Below are positions 8,249 through 17,044 of a DNA stretch of 64,000 nt, piece by piece. Each line of letters starts with the position of its first letter. The stretch's first letter is position 1. The notes beneath the pieces were generated by a model, which was given only the letters and a program-made list of their open reading frames with translations, was not told the origin of the DNA and did no database searches. A program made the position numbers and the translations under genes. This DNA is from Methylotenera_A sp049687015 (GTDB taxonomy: Bacteria > Pseudomonadota > Gammaproteobacteria > Burkholderiales > Methylophilaceae): NCBI GenBank assembly GCA_049687015.1, contig JBAVIP010000032.1, positions 33,909 through 97,908 of the forward strand, in the 5' to 3' direction.

Positions 8249-8842
8249 ATGGATGCAATTTCTAGCTTTGCGCTAGCCAGCGGCCTAAGCTGGGCAAGCG
8301 GGCTACGCTTATATCTCACGCTATTTATCGTCGGCATGTTGGCCAAATTCGGCTATGTTCACTTGCCCGCAACGCTTGATATTATAAGCAACCCGATTGT
8401 TTTAGGCATATCAGGCTTGCTTTGCATAGTAGAATTTTTAGCTGACAAAATCCCCTATGTTGATAGCGCCTGGGATTCGATTCAAACTTTCATTCGCATC
8501 CCGGCTGGTGCGCTGCTTGCAATGGGCGCGATTAACACCAGCGACCCTATGATTGCCACCGTTGCCGCGCTCCTCGGCGGCTCTATAGCAGGTGCAACAC
8601 ACGCTACCAAAGCTGGCAGCCGCGCGCTGATAAACACTTCACCAGAGCCTGTCAGTAACATTGCCGCCTCTCTTGGTGAAGAAAGTATGTTGATTACAGG
8701 TGGCTGGCTGGTTTTCGTGCATCCTGCTGTATTTATTGGCTTGCTGTGTGGATTTATTCTGCTGATGTTTTGGCTGCTGCCAAAACTGTGGCGCGGCATC
8801 AAAATGGTGCTGGGCAATGTCGGCAAAGTCACGCGGGTTTAG
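8249..8842 (+). CDS. DUF4126 family membrane protein
   Basis: A 197-residue integral membrane protein with about five hydrophobic segments. The N-terminal block (ALASGLSWASGLRLYLTLF at residues 8-26) and the EFLADKIPYVDSAWD motif (about 62-76) fit the DUF4126 family of uncharacterised bacterial membrane proteins. The Gly/Ala-rich AALLGGSIAGATHATKAGSR segment is also typical. It stands alone, with an inverted-repeat element directly after its stop. Function unknown. Confidence 0.82.
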   Translation: MDAISSFALASGLSWASGLRLYLTLFIVGMLAKFGYVHLPATLDIISNPIVLGISGLLCIVEFLADKIPYVDSAWDSIQTFIRIPAGALLAMGAINTSDPMIATVAALLGGSIAGATHATKAGSRALINTSPEPVSNIAASLGEESMLITGGWLVFVHPAVFIGLLCGFILLMFWLLPKLWRGIKMVLGNVGKVTRV

Positions 8843-8889
8843 TTTTAATTTGAAAATAGATGCTCTGAAAGGCGCATGGATATTATGGT

Positions 8890-8966
8890 GTAGGTTGGCG
8901 GTGAGCGTAGCGAACCCCAATAAATTGAAGATGTTGGGGTTCAAAAAACCATTCACCCCAACCTAC
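8890..8966. repeat. Nested inverted-repeat element (GTAGGTTGG type)
   Basis: Outer arms GTAGGTTGG (8890-8898) and CCAACCTAC (8958-8966) enclose inner arms GAACCCCAA (8912-8920) and TTGGGGTTC (8934-8942). Together they form a cruciform-like 77-bp unit. Sequences of this kind are common intergenic repeats in beta- and gammaproteobacteria. It separates the convergent DUF4126 and peptidase genes and could also act as a terminator. Confidence 0.75.
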
Positions 8967-8989
8967 GTGCTACGTGCTTGATGGATTGA

Positions 8990-9754
8990 TTAGACGACAT
9001 TGTCGTCAATCTCACCCTGCTCGGTAATGTAGTGGGACGGACGCGCATATACGAGTGACAGCGATGGTTGCGACTCATAGATAAAACCGACTAGTTCCAG
9101 CCGTTCGATTGGCGGTGCGGGCACTAAGCGAAGCACGGGGCCGCCGCTCATTCCTCCGAGTTCGATATTTGGAATATTGGCACCCTGAAGTGGCTGATGG
9201 AAGTTTTCTAAGTCAATGTATAGTTTGATGTTCTCCGGTGTAACTGAGATTGGTGCCCAAGCGAACCATTGAAAGGGAAAATCAGCCGTTGCTACATGTT
9301 CAGCCCGGAGTGAGCCTGGGTAACCCCCGTAAAGCAAAGTATCTCCCTTAGAGACTTCTCGAGTTGGCCAGAGCAATGGAGTATGCGGCGAGCATCCTGA
9401 CGCTGCCACTACTACTTCGGATACATCAAAAATTGCAAGGTCGAGACGCTCACTCTCCGCAATGAGACGGTCTTCCGGTTCAGTTGTGGTTCCCCCGAAC
9501 TGGCAGCGAATATCTGGCTGCTCGGCCTTGGCTTTGCGGTATTCATCGAAGACGTGTCGTGCTGTTACAGCGATTAGGCGCTTTGAGGTTTGCAGGAAGC
9601 AGACGGTACCATTGTGGTGAATGCGGCAATCACCCTCCTTGTCGATGCCATGCCACCAAAAGGGAGCGCACGCAGACTTTGCAATACTGCGGAGAGCGGG
9701 CAGATATCCTGCGCGTTCCATTTGATCAAGCGAACTACGAGTGTTTGCGTCCAT
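8990..9754 (-). CDS. Trypsin-like serine peptidase domain protein
   Basis: A 254-residue protein with a recognisable chymotrypsin-fold triad: His67 in AVTARHVF, Asp105 in ERLDLAIFD and Ser203 in GGMSGGPV. The spacing fits S1 peptidases. There is no signal peptide, PDZ or transmembrane segment, so it appears to be a free-standing cytoplasmic peptidase-like protein. Such stand-alone trypsin-like domains sometimes belong to defence or stress modules, but no partner gene is next to it. The neighbouring inverted repeat and lack of operon partners suggest an accessory gene. Confidence 0.7.
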   Translation of the reverse strand: MDANTRSSLDQMERAGYLPALRSIAKSACAPFWWHGIDKEGDCRIHHNGTVCFLQTSKRLIAVTARHVFDEYRKAKAEQPDIRCQFGGTTTEPEDRLIAESERLDLAIFDVSEVVVAASGCSPHTPLLWPTREVSKGDTLLYGGYPGSLRAEHVATADFPFQWFAWAPISVTPENIKLYIDLENFHQPLQGANIPNIELGGMSGGPVLRLVPAPPIERLELVGFIYESQPSLSLVYARPSHYITEQGEIDDNVV

Positions 9755-9763
9755 GACTGTGCA

Positions 9764-10942
9764 CTAACTTTTCCATAGCTGAGTTTGCCTAATCATCAAC
9801 CAGCCAATCAAAAGGTAAGCCAGCATCGCTGTGGCTAAACCGAGCACGCTACCCCATACCAACGGCACAATCAGGCCTGCTGAAACGGTAGAAAATAACA
9901 TTTGTATAAACGCCTGCCCCGAAGCAGCTGTGCCGCGGATTTTTGGGTGTCTATCCAAAGCAGCAAGTGAAATGATAGGCATCACCAAGCCCATGCCCAC
10001 GTTAAACAAGGCGATGGGCAGAATATTAAATACTGGCTTTGCAGGCAGCCAGTAGCAAACTGCAACATTCAGCCACACAATGGCAAACATCCAGGCATAG
10101 GCTATTTTTAACACGCGTTTTGCGGCGTATATACCTGCGGCGCGCCTAGCCAAATACGAGCCCAGTACCATACCTGTGACGGTGGGAATAAACAAATAAC
10201 CATATTGCTGCGGCGAAAAACCAAGCAACTTGCCTAAAAATATGGGGCTTGCCAGCACATACACAAAAAATGCTGCAAAAACCGCGCCCAGAGCGACGCA
10301 AAGCTTGCTAAACTCATTATCGCTAAATATGGTCTTGTAGCTTGTGAGTACGTTGCGCGCAGAGAGTTTAAGCCGCTTTTCCGGCAGCATGGTTTCGGGC
10401 AAATAAACCACCGCTGCCCATAGGCTAATTGCCGCATAAATCGCCAAGAAGATAAAAATAGCCTGCCAGTGAATGCCCAATAAAAAGCCGCCAATAATAG
10501 GCGCAATAGCTGGCGCAAGGCCAAACAGCATCTGCACCGTAGCCATGACTCTTTGAGCAGCAGCACCTTCAAACAAATCACGCACCATGGCACGCGCCAC
10601 CGTGTTGCCCGCTCCGCCAGAGGCGCCTTGCAGCGCCCTGAAAAACCACAGTGTTTCAACATTGGGCGCAAACGCGCAGCCGATGCTGGCCAACACAAAT
10701 ATGCTTAAACCCCATTTAATGGTAGCGATACGGCCAATCGCATCTGAAATAGCACCATGCCATAGCGTCATCAGTGCGTAAGGAAGCAGGTATACAGCAA
10801 GGCTCTGTTGAATATGTAAATCGGAAGCGCCTAAGTCGGCGCCCATGGCGTGGAAAGCGGGTAAATAAGTATCGATAGCAAACGGCGCCAGCGCGGCAAG
10901 ACTCGCTAAAACATACACTAATATATTGGAATGTGGCTTCAA
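9764..10942 (-). CDS. Bcr/CflA-family multidrug efflux MFS transporter
   Basis: A 392-residue, 12-segment major-facilitator antiporter of the drug:H+ DHA1 type. The start carries the family's PFAIDTYLPAFHAM motif near residue 20. RALQGASGGAGNTVARAMVRDLF (motif C-like region near 105-127) follows. Members export bicyclomycin, chloramphenicol, sulfonamides or small peptides; the substrate here cannot be told. It starts just after the pqq operon terminator and so is probably a separate transcription unit. Confidence 0.9.
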   Translation of the reverse strand: MKPHSNILVYVLASLAALAPFAIDTYLPAFHAMGADLGASDLHIQQSLAVYLLPYALMTLWHGAISDAIGRIATIKWGLSIFVLASIGCAFAPNVETLWFFRALQGASGGAGNTVARAMVRDLFEGAAAQRVMATVQMLFGLAPAIAPIIGGFLLGIHWQAIFIFLAIYAAISLWAAVVYLPETMLPEKRLKLSARNVLTSYKTIFSDNEFSKLCVALGAVFAAFFVYVLASPIFLGKLLGFSPQQYGYLFIPTVTGMVLGSYLARRAAGIYAAKRVLKIAYAWMFAIVWLNVAVCYWLPAKPVFNILPIALFNVGMGLVMPIISLAALDRHPKIRGTAASGQAFIQMLFSTVSAGLIVPLVWGSVLGLATAMLAYLLIGWLMIRQTQLWKS

Positions 10943-10964
10943 ATTTGTTAGGTCTAAGAATAAA

Positions 10965-10989
10965 AAAGGCGCATTATTAATGCGCCTTT
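10965..10989 (-). terminator. Intrinsic terminator of the pqq operon
   Basis: AAAGGCGCATTA (10965-10976) pairs with TAATGCGCCTTT (10978-10989), a 12-bp stem at the 3' side of pqqE. On the minus strand it is followed by a U-run (complement of the A-run from 10962). It separates pqqE from the MFS gene. Confidence 0.85.
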
Positions 10990-11007
10990 CATTATAACTA
11001 CTAATCG

Positions 11008-12246
11008 TTATGGCAAGGCATGAAACTCCTCTACCCGCTCCCGCAACTCACCCGCAATGATCCTTTTAGAGTTTTTATCGTTTCTAAATACGATCGGCTG
11101 CGCCTGTAATTGCGGGTTTTGTGCATCCGCAATCGCCTTATCTATTAAATGGCGATGCGGCGACTTACTGCACACGGGGTCGGCAGCTTCAGCATCACCG
11201 GTGAGCAAAAAGGTTTGGCAACGGCAACCGCCCAGATCTTTTTCTTTTTCGTCACAGCTGCGACATGGCTCTTTCATCCAGCTATTGCCACGGTATTGAT
11301 TAAACGCGGGGGAATCTTTCCAGCTCCAGCCTAAATCATCATCGCGCACATTGGGAAAGCGCATATTAGGCAAAGAACGTGCGGAGTGGCACGGCAATAC
11401 ATCACCATTCGCGGTAACGATCATAAATACCTCACCCCAGCCATTCATACATTTTTTGGGTCTATCGGCAAAATAATCCGGTACCACAAAAAAGATCTTC
11501 ATTTTGCTGCCAGAGGTTGCGCGGAACTCATTGGTTGCAGCCTCAGCAGCATCCACTTGTTCTTTAGTAGGCATCAATTGGCTACGATTCACTAGTGACC
11601 AGCCGTAATACTGCGTATTCGCAAGTTCTATATAATCCGCCCCTAAGGCTTCGGCCATTTCCAGGATTTGTTTCATGTGTCCAATGTTGTAGCGGTGTAT
11701 CACCACATTAAGCACCATCGGGTAACCATGGTTTTTAATCATGGCAGCGACTTTTTTCTTGAGTTCAAACGTTTTGGTATTGGTGATAAAGTTGTTAATC
11801 TCTTCGGTAATGTCGTGCATGGATAGCTGGATATGGTCCAACCCGCCGTCTTTAAAGGCTTGGATACGTTTTTCAGTCAAGCCGACACCTGATGTAATCA
11901 AATTACTGTAATAGCCCAGTTTATGCGCCTCTACGACGATTTCTTCAATATCATCACGTAACAACGGCTCGCCGCCCGAAATCCCCAGCTGAATTGCACC
12001 CAGCTTACGCGCATCACGCAATATTTGAATCCATTGCTCGGTGCTAAGCTCATTTTGCGTGTGCTTATCATAATCGGTTGGGTTGTAACAAAAAGCACAG
12101 TGCAAAGGACAGCGATAGGTAATCTCGGCCAACAGCCATAGTGGCTGTGTATGTGTGGTATTTGCAGCCACGCCATTATTCACTTGCTGACTTTGCGCAT
12201 GTACCGTTTTTTGTACCGCCGAATCACCTAATGAGTTTTGTGTCAT
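11008..12246 (-). CDS. pqqE: PqqA peptide cyclase (radical SAM)
   Basis: A 412-residue radical-SAM/SPASM enzyme that forms the carbon-carbon bond between the Glu and Tyr side chains of PqqA, the first step of PQQ synthesis. The SAM-cluster motif is Cys46-x3-Cys50-x2-Cys53 (CPLHCAFC). The SPASM cysteines lie in the C-terminal third (CRSCDEKEKDLGGCRC and DPVCSKSPH). The N-terminus has about 30 extra residues before the core; later starts cannot be excluded. Last gene of pqqABCDE. Confidence 0.96.
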   Translation of the reverse strand: MTQNSLGDSAVQKTVHAQSQQVNNGVAANTTHTQPLWLLAEITYRCPLHCAFCYNPTDYDKHTQNELSTEQWIQILRDARKLGAIQLGISGGEPLLRDDIEEIVVEAHKLGYYSNLITSGVGLTEKRIQAFKDGGLDHIQLSMHDITEEINNFITNTKTFELKKKVAAMIKNHGYPMVLNVVIHRYNIGHMKQILEMAEALGADYIELANTQYYGWSLVNRSQLMPTKEQVDAAEAATNEFRATSGSKMKIFFVVPDYFADRPKKCMNGWGEVFMIVTANGDVLPCHSARSLPNMRFPNVRDDDLGWSWKDSPAFNQYRGNSWMKEPCRSCDEKEKDLGGCRCQTFLLTGDAEAADPVCSKSPHRHLIDKAIADAQNPQLQAQPIVFRNDKNSKRIIAGELRERVEEFHALP

Positions 12247-12273
12247 TTTGCTACTCCTTAAACCTTGCGCAAC

Positions 12274-12555
12274 TTAAATTTTTCTGAGCCAGGCCTTACC
12301 CACAGCCATCTCGAACATACCAATAATGTCATCTTCAATGCCTTCAGCATCAGGGAAAGCCGCTTTCAAATCAGCCACGATGTCGCCCACAGTTGCCTTG
12401 CCATCCACGCGTTTAATGACCTCGCCTGCGCCACCGTGTAGTTTGACCATACCTTCTGGGAAAAGTATCACATAATTTTGTTGTGCTTCTTCCCATTGAA
12501 AGCGATGGTGCTGCGCAAGCGCATAAATGTCGGTTTGTTGAATTTTATGTTCCAT
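12274..12555 (-). CDS. pqqD: PQQ biosynthesis peptide chaperone
   Basis: A 93-residue winged-helix-like RiPP recognition element that binds PqqA and delivers it to PqqE. The segment YVILFPEGMVKLHGGAGEVI at about residues 26-45 is characteristic, as is the GKATVGDIVADL turn. It lies between pqqC (8-nt gap) and pqqE in the usual order. Confidence 0.94.
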   Translation of the reverse strand: MEHKIQQTDIYALAQHHRFQWEEAQQNYVILFPEGMVKLHGGAGEVIKRVDGKATVGDIVADLKAAFPDAEGIEDDIIGMFEMAVGKAWLRKI

Positions 12556-12563
12556 ATGCTTTC

Positions 12564-13325
12564 TTAGCTAATCTGTACAACTGGTTGGCGTAGATAATCA
12601 CGCCCTTCAACCTTAATGTCTGTACATTGCAACATGATGGAATCCGCCATCACCCATAGTACGTCCAGTTTAAACTGCAAGATTTCCAAAGCACGTTCTT
12701 GCAACTCGCGGCTTTTCCCGAAATAATCTAAAGTAACTGCCAAGCCCTGCTCAACATCACGGCGTGCTTCAGTAAGGCGCTTTTTAAAATAAATAAGCCC
12801 TTCCTCTTTAATCCATGGGTATACAGTAGGCCAAGAGCTAATGCGCTGCTGATGAATATGCGGGGCAAACAGCTCTGTTAAGCTGGAGCAAACAGATTCT
12901 TGCCAAGGACGCTGACGAGCAAAGTTAATATAAGCATCCACTGCAAACCTGACACCCGGACTTACCAGTTTAAGCGAAGTGACGTCTTCACGACTCAAGC
13001 CCACCGCTTGTCCCAACTTGATCCATGCTTCAATGCCGCCTTCTGCGCCGTCCACACCGTCATGGTCAGTAATGCGCACAATCCATTGTTTGCGTACTTC
13101 TTTATCAGGGCAATTTGAAAGAATGGCGGCATCTTTTTGCGGAATACCAATTTGGTAATAATAACGGTTTGCTACCCAGCATTGCAATTGCTCTTTGCTG
13201 AGCTTGCCTTCATACATCAGTTCATGAATCGGGTGATAAATATGGTAACCCTTGCCCTTTTCGCGTAATTTCGCTTCAAACTCTTCGCGTGACCAAGGCA
13301 AGTTGTCGTTTGTCATTGCATTCAT
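12564..13325 (-). CDS. pqqC: Pyrroloquinoline-quinone synthase
   Basis: A cofactor-free oxidase of about 253 residues that performs the final ring closure and eight-electron oxidation to PQQ. All-helical TenA/PqqC fold, with the conserved YHIYHPIHELMYEG block near residue 27 and NRYYYQIGIPQKDA near 53. I chose the ATG at 13325, which has GGAG six bases upstream; an ATG four codons earlier overlaps that ribosome-binding site. Middle gene of the pqq operon. Confidence 0.95.
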   Translation of the reverse strand: MNAMTNDNLPWSREEFEAKLREKGKGYHIYHPIHELMYEGKLSKEQLQCWVANRYYYQIGIPQKDAAILSNCPDKEVRKQWIVRITDHDGVDGAEGGIEAWIKLGQAVGLSREDVTSLKLVSPGVRFAVDAYINFARQRPWQESVCSSLTELFAPHIHQQRISSWPTVYPWIKEEGLIYFKKRLTEARRDVEQGLAVTLDYFGKSRELQERALEILQFKLDVLWVMADSIMLQCTDIKVEGRDYLRQPVVQIS

Positions 13326-13351
13326 TTTGCACTCCATTTAATTCGTTTGTT

Positions 13352-14284
13352 TTATAGAATAATATCCATGCCGTCAAAAGCCACTTCGATACCGTGACGG
13401 TCAAGCTCTGCCCGCTCGGCAGAATCTTCTCTTAAAATCGGGTTAGTGTTGTTGATGTGAATCAATACCTTGCGCACCTTATCAGGTTTATTCTGGCCAA
13501 ATTTATCTAAATCTTCAATCATGCCGCCTTTGCCCGATTGCGGGTTATGGCCGATACTGCGTGCTGTCTTGGTCATCAAGCCCAAGTCAATCATCTCAGT
13601 ATCCGTCCAAAAAGTGCCATCCACCATGATGCAATCGGCCTGATTCATCAATGCCGGCAAATGTGGTTCGATTAACTCCAAACCGGGCGAATACCAGCAT
13701 TTCTTGCCAGTCGAAATTTCCTCGATCAGCACACCTATCGTATCGCCTGACTGCGGATTGTTACGATGTGGGGAATAAGGTGGCGCAGCGCTTTTTAATG
13801 CCACTGTAGTAAAACGCAAATTCGGCACATTAGGTATCTCAAAGCTGGTATTACCATCTATCGGCACTTGATGATGGTTGATGCCGCAATAATGACCAAG
13901 GATATTCAAAATCTGGTTGCCGGAAGTCAAATCACCATACACCATGTCTGTGCAGTAAATCTCGCGTTTGACTGTACCCTCACGCAACATATATAAGCCT
14001 GTCGTGTGGTCGATCTGCGCGTCGATCAGCACGATTGCCTGAATACCCGTATCGCGTATTGCACGACCAGGTTGTAAAGCCGGGAAATCCTGAATCTGCT
14101 GCAGCACGTCTGGCGAGGTGTTAAACAATACCCAATTCACGCCATCGCTGCTCACGCAGATGGAGGACTGTGTGCGCTTGGTCGCTTTGATTGTGCCCTT
14201 GCGCAGACCATCGCAGTTAAAGCAATTGCAGTTCCACTGCGGAAAGCCGCCGCCTGCTCCTGCGCCTAAAACATGTATATGCAT
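13352..14284 (-). CDS. pqqB: PQQ biosynthesis protein B
   Basis: A 310-residue metallo-beta-lactamase-fold protein, now regarded as an iron-dependent hydroxylase acting on the Glu-Tyr dipeptide intermediate. The N-terminal zinc-binding cysteines at 19, 21 and 24 (NCNCFNCDG), the GAGAGGGFPQWNCN start and the DAQIDHTTGL metal-ligand motif are all present. It is preceded by a hairpin terminator that separates it from pqqA. Confidence 0.95.
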   Translation of the reverse strand: MHIHVLGAGAGGGFPQWNCNCFNCDGLRKGTIKATKRTQSSICVSSDGVNWVLFNTSPDVLQQIQDFPALQPGRAIRDTGIQAIVLIDAQIDHTTGLYMLREGTVKREIYCTDMVYGDLTSGNQILNILGHYCGINHHQVPIDGNTSFEIPNVPNLRFTTVALKSAAPPYSPHRNNPQSGDTIGVLIEEISTGKKCWYSPGLELIEPHLPALMNQADCIMVDGTFWTDTEMIDLGLMTKTARSIGHNPQSGKGGMIEDLDKFGQNKPDKVRKVLIHINNTNPILREDSAERAELDRHGIEVAFDGMDIIL

Positions 14285-14321
14285 AACGAATTTTCTTTGT
14301 GTTGGATTGTGTAGAAGTAAA

Positions 14322-14345
14322 AAAGGCTGCCGTCAGGCAGCCTTT
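14322..14345 (-). terminator. Terminator/attenuator between pqqA and pqqB
   Basis: AAAGGCTGCC (14322-14331), loop GTCA, GGCAGCCTTT (14336-14345): a 10-bp stem with a U-run on the minus strand, just after the pqqA stop. It would make pqqA transcripts far more abundant than pqqBCDE, which suits a peptide substrate. Confidence 0.85.
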
Positions 14346-14358
14346 GCGTCATCTGCAA

Positions 14359-14430
14359 TTATTTATTGCAAACATACATGGTTACTTCAAAGCCGAAACG
14401 CATTTCAGTAGCTGCTGGTTTTGTCCACAT
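14359..14430 (-). CDS. pqqA: PQQ precursor peptide
   Basis: A 23-residue peptide starting MWTKPAATEMRFGFE and ending VTMYVCNK. Glu15 and Tyr19 are the residues cross-linked by PqqE and converted into PQQ; their E-x3-Y spacing is exact. AGGAG lies eight bases before the ATG at 14430. It is first in the operon and followed by a terminator hairpin. Confidence 0.97.
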   Translation of the reverse strand: MWTKPAATEMRFGFEVTMYVCNK

Positions 14431-14584
14431 GATCAAATCTCCTATTAGGTTGTGAATCAAGCACTCAATATTACGTGTGGTGCTGTGCTTGTATGCTTGA
14501 CACTATACGCACTCGTTCAGCATAACATCTGCGAGCTTGCATGATAAACGGCTAGTGATTTCCATGAGACTCAACAATATGGCG

Positions 14585-15496
14585 TTAGAAAAAATAATTC
14601 AGAGTTATCCCAGCGCCTACGTCAGGGCTAGCATTGCTCAAGCCCGTGTAAATAAAGCCATTAAGTTTATAATTGTCGTTAATGCGGTGAGATGCGTAGG
14701 CCGAAATTTCTTGCGGACGCGATGCGCCATCAACAGCTGCTGTAGCCCAATCATAAGAAACACCTACAGAAGTGTCTTTTGAAAACTTATAACCGCCGCC
14801 TAATGATCCATAAACCACATTGTCATATTTAACACCACGTGGTTCACCCAGCACTTTGTAACCCAAACCAGCTGATAAATATGGTGCACCAAAATATTTG
14901 TCTACATTCGCTTGCACTGCGTAATCTGTTTTACCTGAGCCTAAACCTCGAGATTCACTGGCCGTGCCAAATTTAACGCGGCCATTTAAATCAACTATCC
15001 AGCCAGATGTGTCTTGCTGATCAAGCACGTTATAGGTCACAGCAGCCACAATGTCGCCTAAGCCAGATTCCGTGCTTCTAACACGTCTACCTGTAGTTGT
15101 ACCACCACCACCTGTAGCACCTGCTCCAGCAGTGGTAGCGCCTGCGCAAGGACCATTATCTTCCGGCTTTGAAGCACCTTTACGATTATCCCCTGCACAG
15201 CCAAATGTACCGATTGTAGATGAGCCCCCAGTGCCAGAACCAGAGCTTATACCACCAAAGCCGCCAGGTACAATGTCGCCTGTACCGGTTACTCTAATAT
15301 AGGGTATGGTGAGCTTATAAGTAAACGCGCCTGTTTCGTAAGATGCAGCAAATGGCATATAAAAAACATTGGTAGATTGATTAGTCCCATACTTACCCGT
15401 GGAATAATCCGCGCCTACCGATGCAGAAAATCCATCTGCAAAAGCGTTTGTTGATAACAAAGCTGACACTAACATTACTTTTTTAACTGGATGCAT
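14585..15496 (-). CDS. Outer-membrane beta-barrel protein with a Gly-rich insertion
   Basis: A 303-residue protein with a signal peptide (cleavage near ALLSTNAFA, about residue 20), alternating hydrophobic strands and a terminal Phe (LNYFF), as in outer-membrane barrels. It resembles the transporter/MetA-pathway barrel group (PF13557-like). Residues about 77-140 form a Gly/Ser/Thr-rich loop with two cysteines (FGCAGD and GPCAGA) that could make a disulfide in an exposed loop. It follows the DUF5666 gene by 18 nt and is probably co-transcribed with DUF6502-DUF5666. The cargo is unknown. Confidence 0.75.
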   Translation of the reverse strand: MHPVKKVMLVSALLSTNAFADGFSASVGADYSTGKYGTNQSTNVFYMPFAASYETGAFTYKLTIPYIRVTGTGDIVPGGFGGISSGSGTGGSSTIGTFGCAGDNRKGASKPEDNGPCAGATTAGAGATGGGGTTTGRRVRSTESGLGDIVAAVTYNVLDQQDTSGWIVDLNGRVKFGTASESRGLGSGKTDYAVQANVDKYFGAPYLSAGLGYKVLGEPRGVKYDNVVYGSLGGGYKFSKDTSVGVSYDWATAAVDGASRPQEISAYASHRINDNYKLNGFIYTGLSNASPDVGAGITLNYFF

Positions 15497-15514
15497 AATT
15501 AATCCTTTTTTTCA

Positions 15515-17044
15515 TTATCTGTATTTACCGCTTCCCGAACTACCGCTTCCAGAACTACCACTTCTTGAGCCACTAGAGCCACTTGAACCTGAGCCAGAAG
15601 AACGTGAAGACCCTGGTGAGCCTGAACCGCCACGCCCATCAGAACCATGTCCACCAGACGAGCTAGCACCCGAGCTTGAGCCTGACGAACCTGAATTAGA
15701 TCCAGAGCCAGAATTCGAACCTGACGAACCTGAGCTTGAATTAGATCCAGAGCCTGAATTTGAGCCTGAAGAACCCGAGCCGGAGTTAGACCCAGAGCTA
15801 TCGTCATGGCCACTATTACCTTTGTTATGGTAATAGTTACTTCTATCAAACAACCGGCCTTTTCTCTCGCCTAACTTATCGCATACCCAGCCGCCTTTGC
15901 TATCGCGGCGCATTTCAATTTTCACCACTTTACCACTTGCATCTGCAACACCTTTATAGCTAGTATTGCCTAGTGATAGCTCTATCTCTGTGCCGTCTAG
16001 TTTGATACTATTTGTGCGGCCTGTGCGCGCAAAGCCTTCTATAATGGCAGTGTCAGAGCGGTTAATTGTGTTTTTAATGGGCTGAGCTTCAACGCGATCA
16101 GCTTTTATTGCGTTGCCATCCCAGCGACCTCCTACGTGCACCTCGCTACCAACAATAATTCTCTCTAACATTTTTTTGCTATCGACATTCACACGAGTCC
16201 CGTTGACTACAAAGCTATCCTTAGCCACGTCAGTCACCAAGCCTAGAGTGCTAGCGCCACCTGCATTTTTAATGACATCCACCCGAGTAGCCACAATTTC
16301 TCCGCTATTAAGCCTATGTCCGCTAACACGCACATCAGCGCCAGTCGCCACGTTTGCTATCTGTTGCATGGTGTTTTTATCTACACGCACCGTTTGCCCC
16401 ATCACTTGGATTTGTTGGCGTGCTGCATCTACCTTGCCCACTGGCCCGGCAACCGCATCAAACATACCGATTGCACGTGCTTGCAAGCGTCCGGCGACTC
16501 TGTCGGCTTTAAGCATTACCATTTTGCCCGCTGCTAAGTGACTTAATTTGGCAGATTTCCCATTGTCGAACACTGGCGTTTTCGCGTCATAGTGTACTTC
16601 TTCACCATTGACGCAAATACTTGCAAAGCCAGTGACTACGCCCACTATGGTGATACCGCCCGTTCCATCATCTGGTAACAGCATATTCTCGGCAATGATT
16701 CCTGTACCACCAGTGCCGCCCGTTATACCAGTGCCGCCTGCTCCACCATGTTCGGTTGAAATGCCAGTACCTCCTGCACCGCCAGAAATACCGGTTCCGC
16801 CCGCCCCTCCATCCGCAACAGTGCCTGCACCGCCAGTGCCATCATGTTCGGTTGAAATACCCGTACCACCCATGCCACCATTAGCGGGGGCTCCCGTACC
16901 GCCCATTCCGCCATCTATCATGTTTGGATTAGTGAGTGAGGCTACCGAACACACGCCATCATCTGCACCGTAAGCTTGCACGCAGCTTATAAGCAAACCA
17001 ACTGCAAAAAACAACTTTACGCACTGATAATGAGGCCTAGCCAT
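15515..17044 (-). CDS. Secreted DUF5666 protein with Gly-rich and Ser/Gly-rich ends
   Basis: About 509 residues. A signal peptide (LFFAVGLLISCVQAYGA) is followed by a repeat region of GGTGIS/GGAGGTG units to about residue 120. Then come about three DUF5666-type beta domains (each VTGF/VGKV...INGxxV...VRVSG...A.RVD) to about residue 385, then a C-terminal tail almost wholly Ser and Gly. The tail looks like a flexible or surface-anchoring low-complexity segment. I chose the ATG at 17044; an ATG four codons earlier is in frame. Its start overlaps the DUF6502 stop, so the two are coupled. Function unknown. Confidence 0.75.
   Translation of the reverse strand: MARPHYQCVKLFFAVGLLISCVQAYGADDGVCSVASLTNPNMIDGGMGGTGAPANGGMGGTGISTEHDGTGGAGTVADGGAGGTGISGGAGGTGISTEHGGAGGTGITGGTGGTGIIAENMLLPDDGTGGITIVGVVTGFASICVNGEEVHYDAKTPVFDNGKSAKLSHLAAGKMVMLKADRVAGRLQARAIGMFDAVAGPVGKVDAARQQIQVMGQTVRVDKNTMQQIANVATGADVRVSGHRLNSGEIVATRVDVIKNAGGASTLGLVTDVAKDSFVVNGTRVNVDSKKMLERIIVGSEVHVGGRWDGNAIKADRVEAQPIKNTINRSDTAIIEGFARTGRTNSIKLDGTEIELSLGNTSYKGVADASGKVVKIEMRRDSKGGWVCDKLGERKGRLFDRSNYYHNKGNSGHDDSSGSNSGSGSSGSNSGSGSNSSSGSSGSNSGSGSNSGSSGSSSGASSSGGHGSDGRGGSGSPGSSRSSGSGSSGSSGSRSGSSGSGSSGSGKYR

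Noticed and set aside
16608..16973. Plus-strand Pro-rich ORF opposite the DUF5666 gene
   Set aside because: It is the complement of the Gly-rich repeats (GGN on one strand reads as NCC on the other), so its long open frame is a composition artefact.
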